Origin: Myxococcales bacterium
GTDB lineage: Bacteria; Myxococcota_A; Polyangia; Polyangiales; JADJMO01
Length of the DNA stretch: 64,000 nucleotides
Assembly: GCA_016709545.1 (NCBI GenBank)
Contig: JADJMO010000018.1
Coordinates: forward strand, 62,001 to 126,000
Reading direction: 5' to 3'
The number at the start of each line of letters is the position of its first letter. The stretch's first letter is position 1. A program made the translations under genes and the position numbers. The notes beneath the pieces are model-generated. The model had not been told where the DNA came from. It searched no databases and worked only from the letters and a program-made list of their open reading frames with translations. Positions 61,719 through 64,000 of this stretch are shown here, piece by piece.

Positions 61719-62527
61719 GCCTTCGCCTCGCGCAGGAATCGCTCGATCAACTCCGCGAGTCTGTCGGGATCCTCCTCGGCGGGGCAATGGCCGCCTTCGA
61801 CGACCTCGAGGCGCGCGCTCGGCAGTTCGCGCACGAGCCGCTGGCCGTGCGTCCACGGCTCGATCCGGTCCTTGCGGCCGAACACCAGCATGGTCGGGCA
61901 ACGGACCCGCGGCAGGCGGGCGAACAGCGCCGCGCGTTCGGTGGTCTCACGGAGGAGCGGCAGGGTGGTCTCGTCCACCTTGCCCGCGGCGCCGCGGCGG
62001 TGCAGCACGAGGCGGCCGAGGCCGCGCCGGAAGAGAGCGCGACCGACCAGCGGCAAGAGGGCGAGCCGCTCCTCGACGTGCGCGCGGCGTGGCAGGATCG
62101 GCGGCGCGATCAGGACGAGACGCTCGACGAACTCGGGCCACTCGGTCGCGACCAGCAAGGCCAGCGCGGCGCCGGAGTCGTGCCCGACGAGGGTCACCCG
62201 GCCGACGCCGATCGCGGCGACCAGATCCACCACCTGCTCGCCGAGGGCCTGCAAGGAGAGACCACGCCCGTCGGCGCCAGGGGCGAGATCGGGGGCGATG
62301 ACCCGCTGACGAAGAGCGAGGAGCTCGAGCAGCTCGTTCCAGTGGGCCGCGTCGTGCCCGAGGCCGTGCAGCAAGAGGAGTCGCTTCTCGTCCGGGGAGC
62401 TCGTCGCGCCGAGGTCGCGATAGCGCACGAGCCCGCGCGGCAGCGCGACCTCGAAGGTGCCTGCCCGAGCCACGCCCTCCGGAGCCTCGGCCCGAGGGGC
62501 GGAGAGCGCGTCGTCCGCGTCGCCCAT
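61715..62527 (-). CDS. alpha/beta hydrolase with Asp nucleophile (epoxide hydrolase/dehalogenase type)
   Basis: 270 residues from ATG 62527; ATG 62566 is possible, but no ribosome site distinguishes the two. HG oxyanion LLLLHGLGHDAAHW near residue 50. The nucleophile elbow is LVGHDSGAALAL, i.e. G-x-D-x-G, so the nucleophile is aspartate as in epoxide hydrolases and haloalkane dehalogenases. The acid is in VFGRKDRIEPW and the His in VVEGGHCPAEED. Overlaps the DppC-like start by ATGA, so expressed with the transporter. Confidence 0.8.
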   Translation of the reverse strand: MGDADDALSAPRAEAPEGVARAGTFEVALPRGLVRYRDLGATSSPDEKRLLLLHGLGHDAAHWNELLELLALRQRVIAPDLAPGADGRGLSLQALGEQVVDLVAAIGVGRVTLVGHDSGAALALLVATEWPEFVERLVLIAPPILPRRAHVEERLALLPLVGRALFRRGLGRLVLHRRGAAGKVDETTLPLLRETTERAALFARLPRVRCPTMLVFGRKDRIEPWTHGQRLVRELPSARLEVVEGGHCPAEEDPDRLAELIERFLREAKA

Positions 62528-63081
62528 GCCGGCGCACGATAGCCCGTTCGCCCGCCCCGCAGTCACCTACATCGGCCCACGGGTAGGAGCCGATCGGCCC
62601 CGGTGGGACAAGTTCGCGACTTTCGACGCAGGACGTCGTAGCCGCGCCGGCCATTCGCACGAAGTGCCTGAAATCACGGGCAATCGGCGCTCCGAAGGCG
62701 TCGTCGCCGGCATATCCGGATCGGGATAGCGCGGACGTTTCATTGTCATCGATAAGTGGCGCCGCCACGAAGTGATTCGTCATTCGGCTCTCTGTGGACA
62801 GATTGCATTGCGAAACGTTGACCCAGTTCCATTCAGTGGATTACATTCGCGAGCGCAGTAGGGAACACGACACTGAATGGTCGTTTCCTGCCGCAGACGT
62901 TCACTTCCTCCCATCCGACGCTGTTGTTCGTGCCACGATGAGGAGACCAGGTGCTCGGGCCGAGTCGCTCACCCCACCCCGTTCCGCTGGAGCGGCCGGG
63001 AGAACGGCGTCGGCGATGATCCGAGCGGGGATTGCTCGATCAGTGGGGCGAACGACACGAAAGGATCACGAGGGGGTCGAC
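62528..63081. promoter_or_regulatory. GC-poor control region before the MerR-like gene
   Basis: 554 bp between the hydrolase start and the MerR-like start. The stretch 62640-62940 is clearly AT-richer than its surroundings. It holds a possible promoter (TTGACC at 62818, TACATT at 62842, 18-bp spacing) and a perfect 10-bp inverted repeat, CCATTCAGTG at 62829-62838 and CACTGAATGG at 62871-62880, with 32 bp between. One arm falls between -35 and -10, the other downstream, like an operator pair. Confidence 0.45.
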
Positions 63082-63624
63082 TTGGACGCGGGTGAAGACA
63101 TCGAGCACAGCGAGACCGAACTCGACGACGAGACGGTCGCGCGCATCGAGGCCAAGCACTCCGCTGGGTTGACCTCTCACGCCATCCTCGAGGCGCTGCA
63201 CGGTACCCGTTACCGGATCAGCGAGGCGACGCTCCGCAAGTGGGTGCAGCTCGGGCTGCTACCCCGCAGCGTGCGCGTCGGACGCAAGGGCAAGCACCAG
63301 GGTTCGCAGGGGATGTATCCCGTCGCCGTCATCCGCCAGATCAAGCGGATCAAGCAGATGATGGCGCAGGACTTCACCATCGAAGAGATTCAGCGCGAGT
63401 TCCTGTTCGCGCGGAGTGACATCGAGGAGACGGAGCGAGTGCTCGGGCGCGTCATCGACGGGCTCGAGCGGGCGGTCGAGGAGCGCGCAGGCGCCCCCGT
63501 CGGCAAGGCGCTCCAGCGGGACATCGAGGACGCGCGCGATCTCTCGCGCACGCTCGTCGACAAGCTCGGCCGGATCGAGAGCGAGCTCACCATGCAAGCT
63601 CGACTCCGGAGAGCGGCGGTCTAG
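63082..63624 (+). CDS. MerR-like DNA-binding regulator
   Basis: 180 residues from TTG 63082, chosen because AGGGGG lies 6-8 bp upstream and the preceding bases are GC-poor. In-frame alternatives are ATG 63016, ATG 62938 and ATG 62794. After an acidic start (DLDAGEDIEHSETELDDETV) comes a winged HTH-like region: YRISEATLRKWVQLGLLPRSVRVG, GMYPVAVIRQIKRIKQMMAQDFTIEEIQREF, followed by a coiled-coil-like C-terminus (~110-180, rich in Glu/Arg/Leu) for dimerisation. The first helix pattern is that of MerR proteins. Ligand unknown. It may control its own promoter through the inverted repeat upstream. Confidence 0.72.
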   Translation: MDAGEDIEHSETELDDETVARIEAKHSAGLTSHAILEALHGTRYRISEATLRKWVQLGLLPRSVRVGRKGKHQGSQGMYPVAVIRQIKRIKQMMAQDFTIEEIQREFLFARSDIEETERVLGRVIDGLERAVEERAGAPVGKALQRDIEDARDLSRTLVDKLGRIESELTMQARLRRAAV

Positions 63625-63842
63625 CGAACGCGCGCGGGACGCGCGTTCGTGCGAAGCAGACAGAGATTCACGAGGTGACCGCGCAGTGGGCGCTCACCTC
63701 TCGGCGACGGGCCCGGCGCAGGCGAGCGGCGGGTGAGCACGGGTGCGTTCGCGCGCCGTGCGCCGTCGTGTGGGCGTGGGCCAGGCGCGCGCGCTCTTTC
63801 ACGGACCACCGAGACCAGGCTTCCGCGGGGAGAGGCAGACCA

Positions 63843-64000
63843 ATGAACGACGATTTCGAAGACGGGTTCGGCGAAGAGACGCTCGAGGGCTTCAACCTCG
63901 TGGACGACGATGCGGACGATGGTCCGGTGCTCGCGACGGACGGCGCGCTCGCGCTGGCGCCCGCCGAGCTGGACGGCGAGCCCGAGCTCACGCGCGAACA
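63843..64000 (+). CDS. start of an acidic protein, truncated by the window edge
   Basis: ATG 63843 with GGGAGAGG about ten bases upstream. The first ~50 residues (MNDDFEDGFGEETLEGFNLV...) are rich in Asp and Glu, with no motif recognised. The frame is open to the right edge. It follows the MerR-like gene by 218 bp, a gap in which I see no gene. Confidence 0.6.
   Translation, partial: MNDDFEDGFGEETLEGFNLVDDDADDGPVLATDGALALAPAELDGEPELTRE

Overview
The window is about 70% GC, densely coded, and looks like a chromosomal segment of a myxobacterium (Myxococcota, probably Polyangia-like). The signs are a MYXO-CTERM tail on a large Cys-rich kelch lipoprotein, many lipoproteins with Asp-Thr-Gly linkers, TPR/PEGA and WGR/LRR proteins, a eukaryote-like Ser/Thr kinase with an ATPase domain, and an ElbD-like multidomain ether-lipid enzyme. 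I saw no rRNA, tRNA, CRISPR array, prophage or transposase gene.

Layout. 1-4.4 kb: 3'-incomplete ElbD-like fusion (reductase, AMP-ligase, ACP, acyltransferase). 4.5-12 kb: secreted and envelope proteins, a HiPIP and SlyD. 12-15.7 kb: degenerate aldo/keto reductase, LarA-like protein, HAD phosphatase, a repeat element and a 55-residue membrane protein. 15.7-25.4 kb: tandem DUF4139 paralogues, a histidine-kinase-like ATPase without the usual histidine, lipoproteins and a polytopic membrane protein. 25.5-31.7 kb: six-gene, mostly translationally coupled glycan/glycolipid operon (epimerase, DegT aminotransferase, GT2, ATP-grasp, methyltransferase, flippase-like protein). 31.8-36.3 kb: Cys-rich lipoprotein, IF-1, GH172-like enzyme and a polytopic membrane protein. 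36.3-37.7 kb: Coq4 and a convergent TetR gene sharing a palindromic operator. 37.8-44.7 kb: lipoprotein, kinase-ATPase, ArgD and lipase.

44.7-45.4 kb holds the most striking gene: a lipoprotein whose thioredoxin-like domain resembles the N-terminal domain of animal selenoprotein P. It has an in-frame UGA at the first position of the U-x-x-C redox motif, with a strong bacterial SECIS-like hairpin immediately after it. 45.5-47.3 kb: a Lys/Asp-rich lipoprotein and a two-gene unknown operon. 47.5-49.8 kb: CIRCE-controlled groESL, with a groES start that cannot be read and a one-base frameshift in groEL.

49.8-57.3 kb is a conserved but functionally obscure STM4011-STM4015-type system: an alkaline-phosphatase-superfamily hydrolase, two radical SAM proteins, an ATP-grasp-like protein and a WGR/LRR protein. 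It is coupled upstream to a GMC oxidoreductase and a small membrane protein. 57.3-62.5 kb: a PilZ protein, peptide-type ABC transporter parts without an ATPase, and an alpha/beta hydrolase. The window ends with a MerR-like regulator behind a GC-poor control region and the start of an acidic protein.

Three genes (groEL, STM4013-like and the ABC binding protein) are each broken by loss of one base from a G run on the + strand. Sequencing or assembly error is the simplest explanation.
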